Origin: Cystobacter fuscus DSM 2262
GTDB lineage: Bacteria; Myxococcota; Myxococcia; Myxococcales; Myxococcaceae
Length of the DNA: 64,000 nt
Direction of reading: 5' to 3'
Assembly: GCF_000335475.2 (NCBI RefSeq)
Contig: NZ_ANAH02000018.1
Location: 171,862 to 235,861 of the forward strand
Shown here: piece by piece, positions 8,363 to 17,822 of the stretch
Numbering within the stretch: position 1 is the first letter of the stretch
Layout: every line of letters begins with the position of its first letter
The notes under the pieces: model-generated
The model's database searches: none
What the model saw: the letters and a program-made list of their open reading frames with translations, nothing else
What the model was told of the DNA's origin: nothing
Made by a program: the position numbers and the translations under genes

Positions 8363-9406
8363 TCAGTGCGATGGAATCCCGCCCAAGGGCTCGCCACGGC
8401 GCATGCTCCAGTGCAACAGATAGAAGCCGGGCAGCAGCGGCAGCCAGAGGGTGAAGCCCCGGAACAGCAGCGTGGCCGTCAGCGCGGCCTCCACCGGCAA
8501 GCCGAGGAAGGAGAGCATCGCCACCGAGGCCGCCTCGAAGGTGCCCACCCCTCCGGGAATGAAGGACACCGTCTGCGCCACGGACGCCATCATGAAGCTC
8601 GCGAACAGGGTGCCGAGCGAGGCGGCCTCCCCCAGCGCCAGCACCAGCACGCCCAGCGTGGCGGCATCCAGCACGAAGATGGCCACCTGGAGCACGGAGC
8701 CCTCGGCGAGCAGCCGCCCGTCCCGGAGCAAGGCCGGAGGCACCTCGGACATGGTCCGCAGCAGGTTCGCCAGCCCGGGCAGGCGCCGCGACCACCTCCC
8801 CGGCCGCCAGCTCCCACGGCCCGCGAGCAGCAGGATGCCCACGGGCACGGCGATGGCCACCACGGAGAAGGCCGTGGCCATCCACTTCACCAGCGCGTCC
8901 AGCTCCTGGTGCATCCAGAGGTAGACGAGGCTCCACCCCACGGAGAGCGCCTGGGCCACATAGAAGCACAGGAGCGTCAGGAGGATGGCCGCCACCGCCG
9001 CCCCCGAGGAGGCGCCCTCCTTGCGCAGTCCCCGCGCCACCATCATCGAGCCGCCGATGCCCGCCGTGGGGATGACCTGATCGAAGGTGAGCTTCATCAA
9101 CGACAGCCGCGCCAGCCCCCACACCGAGGCCCGCACGCTCGCTCGCGCCAGCACGCGCTGCCACAGGACGCCGTCGCACAGGTAGGTCGCGAGCTGGAGC
9201 AGCACCGCCATCAGCAACCACCCCGGCCGCGCCTGGCGCAACAGGTGGAGGAACTGCTTCTCCTCTGCGTGGCGCGCGAGCACGAAGACGACGAGGGCTA
9301 TCAACAGGACGGCTCCGGGCAACCACCACCCCCGCCTGCGCCGCAGGGGCAGTGGGCTGTCCAGCAATCCACCCTGGTCCGGTGCCCCGGCCGTCGGCTC
9401 AGGCAT
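8363..9406 (-). CDS. LPG-synthase-TM / UPF0104 flippase-like membrane protein
   Basis: The 347-residue product has about eight membrane segments and belongs to the lysylphosphatidylglycerol-synthase transmembrane (UPF0104) type. Diagnostic stretches are the KLTFDQVIPTAGIGGSMMVA region and the late motif FIPGGVGTFEAASVAML, where a Pro-Gly-Gly-(Leu/Val)-Gly turn is typical. In MprF the equivalent domain flips aminoacylated lipids. In this stand-alone form, without the catalytic synthase domain, a lipid-flipping role is inferred only. It is the first gene of a likely two-gene transcript with the MgtA-type ATPase. A membrane-lipid or Mg2+ stress response could join the two. Confidence 0.86.
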   Translation of the reverse strand: MPEPTAGAPDQGGLLDSPLPLRRRRGWWLPGAVLLIALVVFVLARHAEEKQFLHLLRQARPGWLLMAVLLQLATYLCDGVLWQRVLARASVRASVWGLARLSLMKLTFDQVIPTAGIGGSMMVARGLRKEGASSGAAVAAILLTLLCFYVAQALSVGWSLVYLWMHQELDALVKWMATAFSVVAIAVPVGILLLAGRGSWRPGRWSRRLPGLANLLRTMSEVPPALLRDGRLLAEGSVLQVAIFVLDAATLGVLVLALGEAASLGTLFASFMMASVAQTVSFIPGGVGTFEAASVAMLSFLGLPVEAALTATLLFRGFTLWLPLLPGFYLLHWSMRRGEPLGGIPSH

Positions 9407-9709
9407 CGCGTCCTCCCCGGGCCGTGCGCGGTACGGCCCACATGCTCACTTCCTCTCGCCTGGAGGATGGACACTCGCGCCGCGAAGTGCTCTCCGCCGC
9501 CACCGGCGCTAGAGGGGACGGTGCTCCTTCCGTGCTCCCCAAGCGGGGGTAGAGCCGAAGCCGCAAGAGGCGAGCCCCGCGCCTGAGGCAGCAGCGAAGG
9601 CGCAAGCAAAGAAGGAGCGCACGCCACGATTGGACTCTCGCGCCTCCAGCCGAGGGAGGCGAAGTAACAAGTTCCGACGTCGTTGAGTTGGGCCACGAGA
9701 GAGGAGCCG
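9407..9709. other. divergent intergenic region
   Basis: No gene is seen here. A seven-base-pair inverted repeat, GGGCCGT at 9419-9425 and ACGGCCC at 9433-9439, lies just upstream of the flippase-like gene. It could be an operator or a leader hairpin. The rest is Arg/Ala-rich in every frame and looks non-coding. Confidence 0.45.
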
Positions 9710-10546
9710 ATGATGGCTGAAAGGGCTGCGCTCTACGCTCGCGTTCATGATCAAACGCCAATGCGCGCCCAGCGATCGCCCCTGGTCTTCTTCCTCCTGC
9801 TGCTGGCGCTGGCCGTTCCGCTCTGGCTGGCCGGCGGGCGGCTGGGCGTGATCGGCGCGCTGCGCATTCCGGTGAGCGACTTGGCCCTGGCGTTCACGCC
9901 CATGGCCGCCGCCCTGATCCTCGCCGCGCGCGCCGAGGGCGGCGGGGCCGCCGTGGCCCTGCTGGCGCGGGCCTTCGATCCCCGCTCGCTGGGCCGCGGA
10001 CGCTGGGTTGCGGCGGCACTGCTGACGGCGCCGGCCATCTGTCTTTCGGCTTGGGCGCTCATGCGGCTGGCGGGCGTGGACGGTGCGCCGCTCCGTCCGG
10101 ACCTCCTGCGCACCCTCCTGTTGTTCGTCCTGTTCCTGGTCCTGGCCGCGGGCGAGGAGGTTGGCTGGATGGGCTACGCCTACGGCCCGATGCGGGATCG
10201 GTGGGGTGCCCTACGGGCGGCCCTGGTCCTGGCGGTTCCCTGGTGGCTCGGTCACCTGCCGTCCATGGCGGCGATAGGCACGACGGCGGCCGACGTGGCC
10301 TGGTGGATCCTGGGCGCGGCCGCCCTGCGCGTCCTCATCGCCTGGCTCTACGAGGGAACCGGCGGCAGCCTCTTCGCCGCAGTGCTCTTCCACGCCCTGC
10401 TGAACCTCGGTCGCATCCTGCTCTATCCGGCGGCGGGCGCGCACTACAGCACCGCCTACCAGGCCACGGGCGATGTCGTGGCCGCGGCCCTGGCCGCCGC
10501 CGTCGCGGCGCGGTCGCGGGTCTGGCCGGGCGCGGCCAGGTCCTGA
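9710..10546 (+). CDS. CPBP-family intramembrane glutamic protease
   Basis: The product of 278 residues has about eight membrane helices and the three motifs of the CPBP/Rce1 (Abi) family. They are [11 protein letters not shown] with the paired glutamates near residue 143, a helix ending in WWLGHLPSM with a conserved His, and [15 protein letters not shown] with the last catalytic His. These proteins cleave prenylated or other membrane substrates, or mature bacteriocins; the target here is unknown. AGAGGAGCC precedes two consecutive ATG codons, so I start at the first. The gene ends at the edge of an IS3 relic. Confidence 0.88.
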   Translation: MMAERAALYARVHDQTPMRAQRSPLVFFLLLLALAVPLWLAGGRLGVIGALRIPVSDLALAFTPMAAALILAARAEGGGAAVALLARAFDPRSLGRGRWVAAALLTAPAICLSAWALMRLAGVDGAPLRPDLLRTLLLFVLFLVLAAGEEVGWMGYAYGPMRDRWGALRAALVLAVPWWLGHLPSMAAIGTTAADVAWWILGAAALRVLIAWLYEGTGGSLFAAVLFHALLNLGRILLYPAAGAHYSTAYQATGDVVAAALAAAVAARSRVWPGAARS

Positions 10547-10589
10547 GCAGCCCCAGAGGCCTGCCGTCTACGGCCCCTGAGCCGCTCCT

Positions 10590-10855
10590 GCTTCAAAGTG
10601 CTGAAGAAGCTCTCCACCACCGCGTTGTCCCAGCAGTTGCCCTTGCGCGACATGCTCCACTCAATGCCTCGAGCAGCCAGGGCTTGCCTGTTGGGCTGGC
10701 CGGGGGGAGAAGCGGCGCTCGAGGACGTTTGGGGGCCACGGGCTGCTGGTGACGCGAGTCCGTCGTGGTGACATCGCGCCGTCGTCTCCGTGCGGCCAGG
10801 CCTTGCTCTCCCATGACACGGGCCACTCGCCCAGTTGCTCGCACATGAAGCACAC
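10590..10855 (-). pseudogene. degenerate IS3-family transposase (OrfB) relic
   Basis: Three pieces of an IS3-type OrfB lie in order on the minus strand but in different frames. The first, near 10765-10850, reads [19 protein letters not shown] then [13 protein letters not shown]. The second reads [10 protein letters not shown] near 10720. The third is the strongly conserved [20 protein letters not shown] (10594-10653), which holds the last part of the DDE core. The central catalytic region, about 100 codons between the second and third pieces, is deleted. The fragment ends close to the stop of the CPBP gene. No terminal inverted repeats or target duplication could be recognised, so it is a dead remnant. 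Confidence 0.82.
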
Positions 10856-10861
10856 CGGGGG

Positions 10862-11527
10862 TCAGCCCCCGACGAGACCGTCGAGCAGGCGCTTCGCGAG
10901 GGCCGTCACGGTATCGCGGCGGGTCCCGTCGAGCCGCTCCCACCCGAGGAACGCGAGCGACACGGGCTCTATCGCCGTGAAGGCGGAGAGCGAGGTGATC
11001 AGCATCACCGCGCCCGCGCGCTCCTCCTCCTTCCCGGGGCGGCGCTGGCGAGCGATGGCCAGCAGGTCGGCGACGAGGCCGATGCCGGGGCTCCACAGCC
11101 CCTCGAACAGCAACGCATAGCCCGGGCCCTGCTCGCTCATCTCGCGCAGCACGAAGTCGGTGGTGAGCCGTTGCTCGGCATCGGCGGTGACCGCGTTGAC
11201 GAGCGCCTCGAGGATACGGTCGAGCCAGTCCCTCGCTTCCGTGGCCGAGAGCGAACCCTTGTTCGCCGCCTCGCGAGCGGCGCACACCAGCGGCAACAGC
11301 CGGCGACTGTGCTGTTCGACGATCTCCTGCGCGCATGCGCGGTGCAGCCCCTCCTTGTTGCCGAAGTGGTAGGCGATCACCGGGAGGGTGACCCCCGCCT
11401 CGGCGGCGATCATCCGGGTGGTCGCGCCCGCGAAGCCCTCACGCGCGAAACAGCGCATGCCCGCCTCGAGGATCCGGGCCTTGGTCATCTCCGCCGGCGT
11501 CAGGGGGCTTTTGGTCTCGAGGCTCAT
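10862..11527 (-). CDS. TetR/AcrR-family repressor (CerR/CecR-like)
   Basis: The 221-residue regulator starts at [20 protein letters not shown]. Its N-terminal helix-turn-helix runs through [20 protein letters not shown] and [19 protein letters not shown], the standard TetR core. The C-terminal ligand domain resembles the CerR/CecR (YbiH) group in length and spacing. It is transcribed away from the MpaB-like/DoxX operon, and the gap of 170 bases contains a large nested dyad next to the operon start. The likely role is auto-repression and control of that operon in response to a small hydrophobic ligand; this is inference. The 3' end runs into the IS3 relic but the reading frame looks complete. 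Confidence 0.92.
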   Translation of the reverse strand: MSLETKSPLTPAEMTKARILEAGMRCFAREGFAGATTRMIAAEAGVTLPVIAYHFGNKEGLHRACAQEIVEQHSRRLLPLVCAAREAANKGSLSATEARDWLDRILEALVNAVTADAEQRLTTDFVLREMSEQGPGYALLFEGLWSPGIGLVADLLAIARQRRPGKEEERAGAVMLITSLSAFTAIEPVSLAFLGWERLDGTRRDTVTALAKRLLDGLVGG

Positions 11528-11652
11528 GGTCAGCCCATATAGGCAGGGAGGAGCCTGTTCCGGTAGGGCGCACGCCTGGTGGGTTTCTCCTCGGGCGAGG
11601 AGGCGGAACGTCCTCACGGACGGAACAGGCGCTCAGGCTGTTGCGGCTGCTC

Positions 11653-11687
11653 CTATCGCCTGATATACGGCGTATATCGCCTGATAG
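11653..11687. promoter_or_regulatory. nested dyad, probable TetR operator
   Basis: Two concentric inverted repeats share the centre at 11670: inner arms GATATAC (11662-11668) and GTATATC (11672-11678), outer arms CTATC (11653-11657) and GATAG (11683-11687). The same bases also form a direct repeat TATCGCCTGATA spaced 21 bases apart, two helical turns. It ends 10 bases before the start of the MpaB-like gene, so a bound dimer pair would block transcription or initiation. Confidence 0.75.
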
Positions 11688-11697
11688 GGGAGACGAT

Positions 11698-12630
11698 ATG
11701 GCTTTACGTGATCCGGTACCGGCGGAGCGCGAAGCAGCGCCGACGGCGAAGCCGGCGGCCGCGCGCGAGTGGAAGATCGACTATCGCTCCCCCGCCGGAG
11801 AGCCTTCGTTGGTCCCGCCGGACTCGGTGCAGTGGCGGGTCTATCGCAACCCGATCGTCATGGGCATTGGCGGAGTGGCCGCCGTGCTGCTCGAGTTCGC
11901 CGACCCGCGGATCCGCAGCGGGGTATGGGACCATTCTGTCTACAAGGTGGATCCGATCGGACGCTCGCGACGTACCGGGGTCGCGGCGATGGTGGGGGTG
12001 TATGGCCCCGCCTCGGTGGCGCGCAAGGTCATCTCCGGCGTCACGAAGATGCACGCGCGCGTGTCGGGTGAGACACCCGACGGGCAGTCGTACCGTGCAC
12101 TCGACCCGGTGCTGCTCAATTGGGTCTATGCGACTGCCCTCTTCGGCTTCTTCAAGGCCTACCACATGTTCGTTCGTCCGCTCTCGCCGGAAGATCAGGC
12201 GCGCTTTTTCAGGGAGGGAAAGCCAGTCGGCGAGCTCTACGGCGTCACGCACTGCGTTGGGTCCGAAGCCGAGTTCGTCGCGATGATGGAAGGGCTGCTA
12301 CCAGGTTTCGAGCCGCACCCGATCAACCTCGAGTTCCTGAACATCATCGAATCGGGCCGTTCGGCGCCTTCCGTGCCGCGCTTCTTGCACCGCGCCATGG
12401 CCCGCGGCGCGGTCGCGATCCTCCCGCCGGTGGTCCGGAAGAAACTGGAGCTCGGTGCGGAATGGGACCTGACCGCGCTTGACCGTCTGGCGCTGATCTC
12501 CGCTGGCCGGCTCGCTGACCACTGGCGCGATCGCGACTCTCCAGCCTGGCAGTCGGCGCTGCGTCACGGTCTGCCAGGCGACTTCGCCTGGCGGTCGCCA
12601 TCGATGCAGCGAAGCCTGCTCAAGAGCTGA
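11698..12630 (+). CDS. MpaB/DUF2236-family oxygenase-like protein
   Basis: The 310-residue protein has the features of the oxygenase MpaB (DUF2236) family, which includes latex-clearing and mycophenolate-pathway oxygenases that bind b-type heme. Visible landmarks are VWDHSVYKVDPIGRSRRTG, the helix GVYGPASVARKVISGVTKMH that carries a likely heme-ligand His, and LLNWVYATALFGFFKAYHMF. These proteins oxidise hydrophobic substrates in the cytoplasm or at the membrane; the substrate here is unknown. GGGGAG precedes the ATG. Expression is probably repressed by the divergent TetR protein through the adjacent dyad. A DoxX-type gene follows 25 bases downstream. Confidence 0.86.
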   Translation: MALRDPVPAEREAAPTAKPAAAREWKIDYRSPAGEPSLVPPDSVQWRVYRNPIVMGIGGVAAVLLEFADPRIRSGVWDHSVYKVDPIGRSRRTGVAAMVGVYGPASVARKVISGVTKMHARVSGETPDGQSYRALDPVLLNWVYATALFGFFKAYHMFVRPLSPEDQARFFREGKPVGELYGVTHCVGSEAEFVAMMEGLLPGFEPHPINLEFLNIIESGRSAPSVPRFLHRAMARGAVAILPPVVRKKLELGAEWDLTALDRLALISAGRLADHWRDRDSPAWQSALRHGLPGDFAWRSPSMQRSLLKS

Positions 12631-12655
12631 CGCTCACCTTTCCCTTGGAGGATTC

Positions 12656-13105
12656 ATGTCTCAAGACGTTGCCGTGGCACACCCCAGTCTCCTGAAGACC
12701 GTTGCACAGACCATTGCACGCATCTGGCTGGGAGCCTCCCTGCTCCTCGCGGGAGCGGGCCACCTCACGTGGGCCCGCACCGAGTTCCTGGCCCAGGTTC
12801 CGAAGTGGCTCCCACTCGACGGCGACTTCGTCGTCCTCGCTTCGGGCGTGGTCGAGCTCGTGCTCGGCGCGGCGCTCATCTTCGCGCGCCGCCTGCGCCC
12901 GCAGGTCGGGTGGGCGGCGGCCGCGTTCTTCGTCGCGGTCTTCCCGGGCAACATCTCGCAGTACGTCCATGGCATCAGCGCGTTCGGTCTCGACACCGAC
13001 AGGGCGCGGTTCATCCGGCTCTTCTTCCAGCCCGTCCTCATCGCCTGTGCCCTCTGGTCGACCGGCGCGTGGGCGGCCTATCGCGCGTCGAAGCGCTCGA
13101 AGTGA
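12656..13105 (+). CDS. DoxX-family membrane protein
   Basis: The product has 149 residues and four membrane helices. The first contains ARIWLGASLLLAGAGHLTW, the DoxX signature, followed by a second helix VVLASGVVELVLGAALIFAR. DoxX-like proteins associate with quinone- or thiosulfate-linked redox enzymes. Here the gene follows the MpaB-like oxygenase, with TTGGAGGA before its ATG, so it may supply electrons or anchor the oxygenase at the membrane, which is inference. A strong hairpin lies 50 bases after the stop. Confidence 0.9.
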   Translation: MSQDVAVAHPSLLKTVAQTIARIWLGASLLLAGAGHLTWARTEFLAQVPKWLPLDGDFVVLASGVVELVLGAALIFARRLRPQVGWAAAAFFVAVFPGNISQYVHGISAFGLDTDRARFIRLFFQPVLIACALWSTGAWAAYRASKRSK

Positions 13106-13156
13106 CGCATCGGGCGACTCGCCGTGAACCTGGCGCTCTTTTATATGACGCAAAAC

Positions 13157-13183
13157 GGGCCGGCCTGTTCACCCAGCCGGCCC
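13157..13183. terminator. GC-rich hairpin, likely transcription terminator
   Basis: GGGCCGGC at 13157-13164 pairs perfectly with GCCGGCCC at 13176-13183 across an 11-base loop. It lies between the stops of the converging DoxX gene and the small lipoprotein gene. No U-run follows, so termination by this hairpin alone is uncertain. Confidence 0.6.
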
Positions 13184-13239
13184 GCTCGAGCGACGATCCG
13201 TTCGGTTTGATGGCTTGGGTTTAGTGGCTCAAGCCCTCA

Positions 13240-13533
13240 TCAAGGACAGACGCAGGTGCCCGTACACGCGTACTCACGCCAGCACTCGGAGCCGCCACAT
13301 GAGGCGGCGCACTGCGTCTGCGTGCTGTAGAAGTTCTGGAAGTTGCACGTCCACTTCAACGGGCAGATGCCCACCAGGGCCGTGCTCTGCCGGGACTCCT
13401 GCTCTCCGGAGGAGGCCTGCTCCTCGACGGCGGCGGGCTCGGCCGGCGGGACCACCACGGCTTCGGTGCCACAACCCATCAGGCCGAGGGTGATGCCCGC
13501 GATGGAGACAGCGAGAAAGGACTTGATACGCAT
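13240..13533 (-). CDS. small Cys-rich lipoprotein
   Basis: The 97-residue product starts with a type II signal peptide whose lipobox is LGLMGC, so the mature protein is probably acylated at Cys21. A Pro/Ala/Glu-rich linker leads to a C-terminal module with eight cysteines (GICPLKWTCNF ... CAASCGG ... CWREYACTGTCVC). The cysteines would form disulfides outside the cytoplasm. Similar short Cys-rich lipoproteins are numerous in myxobacteria and have no assigned function. AGGAG precedes the ATG. The gene converges on the MpaB-DoxX operon. Confidence 0.75.
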   Translation of the reverse strand: MRIKSFLAVSIAGITLGLMGCGTEAVVVPPAEPAAVEEQASSGEQESRQSTALVGICPLKWTCNFQNFYSTQTQCAASCGGSECWREYACTGTCVCP

Positions 13534-13686
13534 GGAGGAAGCTCCTGGGTTCGTCTACGGGGGGACGGCCAGGAACACGTTACTCCTGTGTCTTCCTTGG
13601 AGTCGAGGCCGAAGGGACAACGCCAGGGCAGGGCGGAGGGAATGGATTGCGCACCCAATGAGCCAGTCCATTGGGTGCGCCGTGCT

Positions 13687-16600
13687 TCACTTGGATTCGC
13701 TGAGCGAGATGGCGTACACCTCGAACCGCGCGTCGTTCGGCAGGCTCATGGAGTGCACCTGCTTCGCCGGGTCGAGTGCGAGGGACTGGCCGAACAACCG
13801 CACCGGCGGCCCGTCCACGCCGCTCCCGGCCTTGATCCGATGAGGCATGTCGAGCACCACGGTGGTGCCGGACGGAGTGCTTCCCGCCCAGTCGCCCGCC
13901 GTGGCCGGGATGTCCGTCTGGCTGCCATCCGAATAGCGGACGGTGATCGTCGTGGTCACGGGACCATGGTGAGACACGGAGACCAGGTGAAGCGTCTGGT
14001 AATTGCCCCGCGGAAGAAGGATTCCCTGACCGCGAGCCTCCACGAAGTTGTTCGCGCTCCCTCTCGGATCGGGTGCCGAATACGTCACGCCCGACCAGGT
14101 GATGGATCCAGCCGCGGGGAACAGGTCTCCGTCGAAGCTCCAGCCCCCACCGTCGAAGTTGCCCTCTCGCGACTGGGCGACCGTGGCGGTGCCGTCATGG
14201 TTGCGCTCGTTCGTCAGATCCACGGCGCATTGCCCGGCAATGCCGGGCAGGCAGGTCCCCGCCGGCCGCACCTCGATGGTCACGTTTCGGGTCACGGTGT
14301 TCGCGCCATTCGCCGAGATGGCCACCTGGAGCGGATACACGCCCAATGCAGTGTTCGCGGGCACGGTGAGGGTGAGGGGCCCCGTCCACTGCACGGGCAG
14401 ACGCTGTGACGACAGCTGGAACGAGGGCGCCGTGGCGGACCAGCCCGCCGGGACGGTCGGCGTCACGGAAACGTCCAACCCAAGAGGCGCCTGGCCGAGC
14501 ACGTCCAGGGTCAGCTCGACCGTCTGGGCCTCGTTGCTCGCCGCGATGACAGCCGAGGAAGGCCGCAGGGACGCGTCGACGTGACTGCGGGCGTCCCCCT
14601 CGGCCTGATTGATCGACGGTGGCCTCGCGGCGCTCGCGGTTCCCCAGCTCGAGGGCTCGCCGCCGAGCGTATGTGCCAGGGTGCCGCCCCGCACGAACTC
14701 GTTCCACTCCAGGTAGGTTCGTGGCACATCCTGCCCGTCGAGCGTCACGCGCTGGATGTACCGCTGGGTGTCGCTGGCACCGGGCGCCGTGATGTTCAGC
14801 GTGCCGCCCTGGTGGGTGCCGAAGGGCCTGATGCGGACCACGGCGGACTCGAACTGGGGGCTGGACAGGGCGATGAAGTTCGCGCCACTCATCGTCGGGT
14901 ACAGCCCGAGCGAGGAGAACACATACCACGCCGACATCGTGCCCAGGTCGTCGTTGCCCGTCATTCCGTCCGGCCCCGTGGTGAACAACGTCATCGCCGC
15001 GCGCACCACCGTGGCCGTTTTCGCGGGAGCTCCCGCCCACAGGTACATGTAGGGCGCGAGCAGGTCGGGCTCGTTGTTCGGGTTGTACGTGGGCTTGCCG
15101 TAGTAGTCGTAGGGCTGGGTGATCCATTCACCGCGAGCGGTCCCCGAGGGATCGGCGAGCAGCTTGTCGTAGGCGAAGAAGGCATCCAACCGCTGTTCGG
15201 TCGCGCGCTCACCACCCATGAGCGCGACCAGCCCGGCGGGGTCCTGTGGCACCAGCCACTGATATTGGTAGGCCCCTCCCTCGTGGAACTGGTGGGAGGC
15301 CGCCACCGGATCGTACGGCGTCAGCCACGTGCCATCGGCCGTGCGCGGACGGAACTGGCCGATGGAGGAGTCCCACAGGTTGCGGTACCACTGCCCGCGC
15401 CCGGCGAACATCCGTGCATCGTCCTCGTGCCCGAGCCCCCGTGCCATCAACGCGAGCGCCGCGTCGGCCGCCGAGTATTCGAGCGTCGCCGACGCCGGGT
15501 GCACGCAGTCGTTGTCACCGCCCTTGTGCGCGCAGTCGACGCCCAGGCTCAGACCGGACGGGAGGTATCCGCGGGTGTTGTAGTACTCGACCCCCGAGCG
15601 GCCGTTGTAGGGCGAATCGGAGGGGGGAGTGCTGAGCGCGTTCTTCCGCAGCAGCGCGTAGGCCTCTTGTTCATGACCCTCGAGCAGCCCCCGGGCCCAG
15701 GCCTCGACGAGGAACGGCGTGACGGGATCCCCGGTCATGATGTTGGTCTCGCTGTTGGCGAGCGCCCAGCGTGGCAGCCAGCCCCCCTCCCGACCGATGG
15801 CGAGGATCGACAGGGCGATGTCCCGGGCGACCTGGGGTTCGAGCAGCTCCAGCAACTGGTTCTGGGGGCGGTACGTGTCCCACAGCGAGAAGTTCTGGTA
15901 CGGCGTGTAGCCGCTCGCGACATGCACCTGGTTGTCGAAGCCGACGTACCGGCCGTCCACGTCACCCGCCAGGTTCGGGTGCAACTGCGCATGGTACAGC
16001 GCGGTGTAGAAGGCGACCTGCCGATCTCGGGAACCTCCGCTGATCTTGATCGCCCGGAGCTTGTCGACCCACGCGTCATGCAGCCGGGTCCGCGTGGCAT
16101 CGAAGTCGAAGGACTCGCCCGTCTCCTTCGCGAGGTTCTGTCTGGCACCGTCGAGCCCGGTATAGGACAGCCCGACCTTCACCGTGACGTCGCGATCCGT
16201 GGTCGTGTCGAACGTCACCCAGGCGCCGTTGTTCCCCGTGCCAGCCGCGTCCCGCGAGCCGGGTGTCGGGGTGGAGCCGCGCCAGGTGCCGTGGGACGCG
16301 AAGGGCCGGTCGAACGTGGCCGTGAAGTACACCGTGTGCTGGTCACGCCCGGCGCAGAAGCCGCCGGCCCTGACCCGGCCCTCGAGGGTCCGGTCCCCGA
16401 CGACATGGATTTCCGATTCATGAACCGCCTGGTTGGCCTTCCCGGTGTTGAAGAGGACATTCGCGGCGGCCGTGGCCGGGAAGGTGAAGCGCTGCCAGCC
16501 GGTCCGCTCGGTGGCCGTGAGTTCGGCTTTGATGCCGTAACGGGAGAGGCCGACGCGGTAGTACCCGGGCGTGGCCTCTTCGTCGTCATGCGAGTACTTC

Positions 16601-16983
16601 GACTTGTAGCCATTGACGTCGACGGTCTCGACGGCGCCGGTCGTGGGCATGATGGGCAACTCACCCACGACGCCGCAGCCGACACCGGACAGGTGCGTCT
16701 GGCTGAAGCCGTAGATGGAGTCCTGCTGGTAGTCGTATCCGCCCTGTCCGCCCGTGTCCGGGCTGACCTGTACCATCCCGAAGGGCGCGCTCGCGCCGGG
16801 AAAGGTATTGCCGAAGTTCTGGGTGCCGATGAAGGGGTTGACCAAGGGGGTGGGGTCCACCTCGGGCTCTTCCACCCCGGGGACCTCGGGCTCGTCGACC
16901 GGGGGGGGCACGGTGCTCTTGCAACCAGCGAGCAGTCCAGCGACCGCCAGACCCGCCATTCTTCTCTTGCTGCGCAACCACAT
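13687..16983 (-). CDS. GH92-family alpha-mannosidase-like lipoprotein
   Basis: I start at MWLRSKRRMAGLAVAGLLAG, with AGGAG upstream and a lipobox cysteine at residue 21, giving 1098 residues. The catalytic region is typical of Ca2+-dependent GH92 exo-alpha-mannosidases. It opens with VNPFIGTQNFGNTFPGASAP and PFGMVQVSPDTG, continues with FSQTHLSGVGC, and closes with MTGNDDLGTMSAWYVFSSLG. The acid/base glutamate region is not assigned. After about residue 760 come an NEW3-like beta-sandwich and a C-terminal carbohydrate-binding-like module (around NFDGGGWSFDGDLFPAAG). The enzyme would remove mannose from fungal or other glycans at the cell surface, fitting a predator or saprophyte. It appears monocistronic. 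Confidence 0.92.
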   Translation of the reverse strand: MWLRSKRRMAGLAVAGLLAGCKSTVPPPVDEPEVPGVEEPEVDPTPLVNPFIGTQNFGNTFPGASAPFGMVQVSPDTGGQGGYDYQQDSIYGFSQTHLSGVGCGVVGELPIMPTTGAVETVDVNGYKSKYSHDDEEATPGYYRVGLSRYGIKAELTATERTGWQRFTFPATAAANVLFNTGKANQAVHESEIHVVGDRTLEGRVRAGGFCAGRDQHTVYFTATFDRPFASHGTWRGSTPTPGSRDAAGTGNNGAWVTFDTTTDRDVTVKVGLSYTGLDGARQNLAKETGESFDFDATRTRLHDAWVDKLRAIKISGGSRDRQVAFYTALYHAQLHPNLAGDVDGRYVGFDNQVHVASGYTPYQNFSLWDTYRPQNQLLELLEPQVARDIALSILAIGREGGWLPRWALANSETNIMTGDPVTPFLVEAWARGLLEGHEQEAYALLRKNALSTPPSDSPYNGRSGVEYYNTRGYLPSGLSLGVDCAHKGGDNDCVHPASATLEYSAADAALALMARGLGHEDDARMFAGRGQWYRNLWDSSIGQFRPRTADGTWLTPYDPVAASHQFHEGGAYQYQWLVPQDPAGLVALMGGERATEQRLDAFFAYDKLLADPSGTARGEWITQPYDYYGKPTYNPNNEPDLLAPYMYLWAGAPAKTATVVRAAMTLFTTGPDGMTGNDDLGTMSAWYVFSSLGLYPTMSGANFIALSSPQFESAVVRIRPFGTHQGGTLNITAPGASDTQRYIQRVTLDGQDVPRTYLEWNEFVRGGTLAHTLGGEPSSWGTASAARPPSINQAEGDARSHVDASLRPSSAVIAASNEAQTVELTLDVLGQAPLGLDVSVTPTVPAGWSATAPSFQLSSQRLPVQWTGPLTLTVPANTALGVYPLQVAISANGANTVTRNVTIEVRPAGTCLPGIAGQCAVDLTNERNHDGTATVAQSREGNFDGGGWSFDGDLFPAAGSITWSGVTYSAPDPRGSANNFVEARGQGILLPRGNYQTLHLVSVSHHGPVTTTITVRYSDGSQTDIPATAGDWAGSTPSGTTVVLDMPHRIKAGSGVDGPPVRLFGQSLALDPAKQVHSMSLPNDARFEVYAISLSESK

Positions 16984-17354
16984 GAACGGAACTCCTCGTC
17001 GTGACGACGTTGTCGGGGAAACGCGCACTTTATATGCGGAGTGGCCGGAGTCGTGCGCGCCGATACCACCTCGAGCAGCGCCGCCTCGCGCTGATGTTCT
17101 CCAGTGCATCTCGGGCCTGAACACGGGCGGGTGGGGTGGAGCCCTGTTCGGGTGCTCCGCCCATGGGCGCAAGCTCCGGAGTGGAGCCTCGGCGAGGAGC
17201 AATCCCTGGACGTCTCGGGTCGCTTGACAGCTTTTCACCCCGATGGCTTTTCACCTTGACAGCGCGTCGCCTTGACAAGATTTCAGCTCGCCCATCCACT
17301 TGAAGTTGGCGTGCGAATCCCTAATTTCATGGCTTGGCTAACCCGAGGCGAACC
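16984..17354. promoter_or_regulatory. intergenic region with repeated TTGACA boxes
   Basis: This gap separates the divergent GH92 gene and a small hypothetical gene. Three TTGACA hexamers occur at 17224-17229, 17255-17260 and 17272-17277, and GCTTTTCACC is repeated at 17230 and 17246. They could be alternative -35 elements for the rightward gene, but no good -10 element is visible at the standard distance. I see no gene in the gap. Confidence 0.35.
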
Positions 17355-17765
17355 ATGTCAAAGACCAAATCCCAACCCCACGTTACGTCCAAGGCCATTC
17401 ACGTCGAGACAGCCACAACGGTGCAGGGACCCGCGGCGACCAGCATTTCGGTGGAGGTCGACGAGGAGAAGCTCGGCCGGGACATCGCCGACGGCGGTCG
17501 GGTCGACCGGGCGGTTGCCATGATTCCCCGGACCACGGCGGGCAGGCAGGAATGGAACGAGGAGGAGCTGAGGCACTCCGGTCGACGGGTCACCGATGAT
17601 GAGCGCGTCGTGAAAACCTTCAATGCGACGGTGCGAGGGCCGATCGACGCCAGGCAGTCCGGAGTCTCGGTGAAGGTCGAAACGCCCGGAGGTGCTGTCT
17701 GGTCCAATGACCAGGACACGCACCTGACGAGGGACGCCGACAAGCCAGCGACCGACGAGCATTGA
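17355..17765 (+). CDS. hypothetical hydrophilic protein
   Basis: I start at the ATG giving MSKTKSQPHVTSKAIHVETA, with GAGG upstream; a TTG seven codons earlier is possible. The product of 136 residues is charged and lacks any signal peptide or membrane helix. It contains EVDEEKLGRDIADGGRVDRA and ends in a disordered-looking Asp-rich tail. I do not recognise the family. GC-rich third positions support that it is coding. It stands alone between the GH92 gene and a relic-rich stretch. Confidence 0.6.
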   Translation: MSKTKSQPHVTSKAIHVETATTVQGPAATSISVEVDEEKLGRDIADGGRVDRAVAMIPRTTAGRQEWNEEELRHSGRRVTDDERVVKTFNATVRGPIDARQSGVSVKVETPGGAVWSNDQDTHLTRDADKPATDEH

Positions 17766-17822
17766 CACGGAACACGGATCGAGGGTCTCGCCCGGCGGGG
17801 CCCTTGTGTCCCCGCGGGGCAG

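Noticed and set aside
6101..9586. A very long plus-strand open frame across the MgtA and flippase genes
   Set aside because: It is antisense to two clearly recognised genes and has His/Arg/Gln-rich shadow composition. High-GC coding DNA often leaves such open antisense frames.
10590..10855. An intact IS3 element
   Set aside because: The pieces are in different frames, the central catalytic region is missing and no ends are visible.
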